Assembly (NCBI GenBank): GCA_048421225.1
Contig: DBFNRV010000025.1
Coordinates: forward strand, 1-32,822
DNA: 32,822 bases
Direction: 5' to 3'
Source of the DNA: UMGS946 sp048421225
GTDB lineage: Bacteria; Bacillota; Clostridia; Christensenellales; CAG-138
Notes under the pieces: generated by a model
The model's input: the letters and a program-made list of their open reading frames with translations, nothing else
The model's database searches: none
Told to the model about the DNA's origin: nothing
Program-made: the position numbers and the translations under genes
Shown: in pieces, positions 32,726 through 32,822 of the stretch
Position numbering within the stretch: the first letter of the stretch is position 1
Layout of the letters: each line of letters begins with the position of its first letter

Positions 32726-32822
32726 GAAAATCGTATTTAAATCGGAACCTTTTGAAATGTGATCAAGCCCATTTAAGCTTTTAGACGCGTTTCGTCTCCG
32801 CCAAGATCCATTTATACTTGAT

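Overview
The window looks like chromosomal DNA of an endospore-lineage Gram-positive bacterium (Firmicutes, probably class Clostridia). The grounds are strong AGGAGG-type ribosome binding sites, frequent TTG starts, a dusB / greA-lysS block, a CwlD-type cortex amidase, a spore-photoproduct-lyase-family radical SAM protein, a RelQ-type alarmone synthetase, and a sortase-assembled pilus operon. Genus cannot be read from the sequence. No CRISPR array, intact insertion sequence, phage gene or rRNA was seen.

Left part (1-4300, minus strand): a secreted V8/trypsin-like serine protease with two 75-residue internal repeats, followed 12 nt later by a small lipoprotein. A second copy of the lipoprotein gene, preceded by only the last codons of a protease gene, runs off the left edge, so this is a recent tandem duplication. 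The lipoprotein and the N-terminus of the protease share a short sequence module. Then come a serine beta-lactamase-family hydrolase and a TspO/MBR membrane protein.

Middle-left (4600-8400, plus strand): a secreted Cys-rich protein and two FtsX/MacB-type permeases, with no ATP-binding subunit in the window.

Pilus locus (9090-20100, plus strand): an Rrf2-family regulator with three conserved-type cysteines; a signal peptidase I homologue with Arg where the catalytic Lys is expected; a very large DUF11-type surface protein ending in LPVVG; a major pilin (LPGTG); a hairpin-plus-T-run terminator; a class C sortase; and a minor pilin (LPQTG). The inferred logic is export and processing of pilins, then sortase polymerisation, with the internal terminator favouring pilin over sortase.

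Right part (20600-32822): a lipoprotein gene interrupted by an in-frame amber codon; a two-gene tRNA-Ser operon with a perfect consensus promoter; relQ with a palindrome over its promoter; an SPL-family radical SAM protein; a YyaL/DUF255 thioredoxin-fold protein; a membrane-anchored XRE regulator; then on the minus strand lysS, greA (with its own consensus promoter and a possible small upstream ORF), dusB, an unknown membrane-anchored protein, cwlD, and an iron-sulfur flavoprotein.

All calls come from reading motifs by eye. No database search was run.
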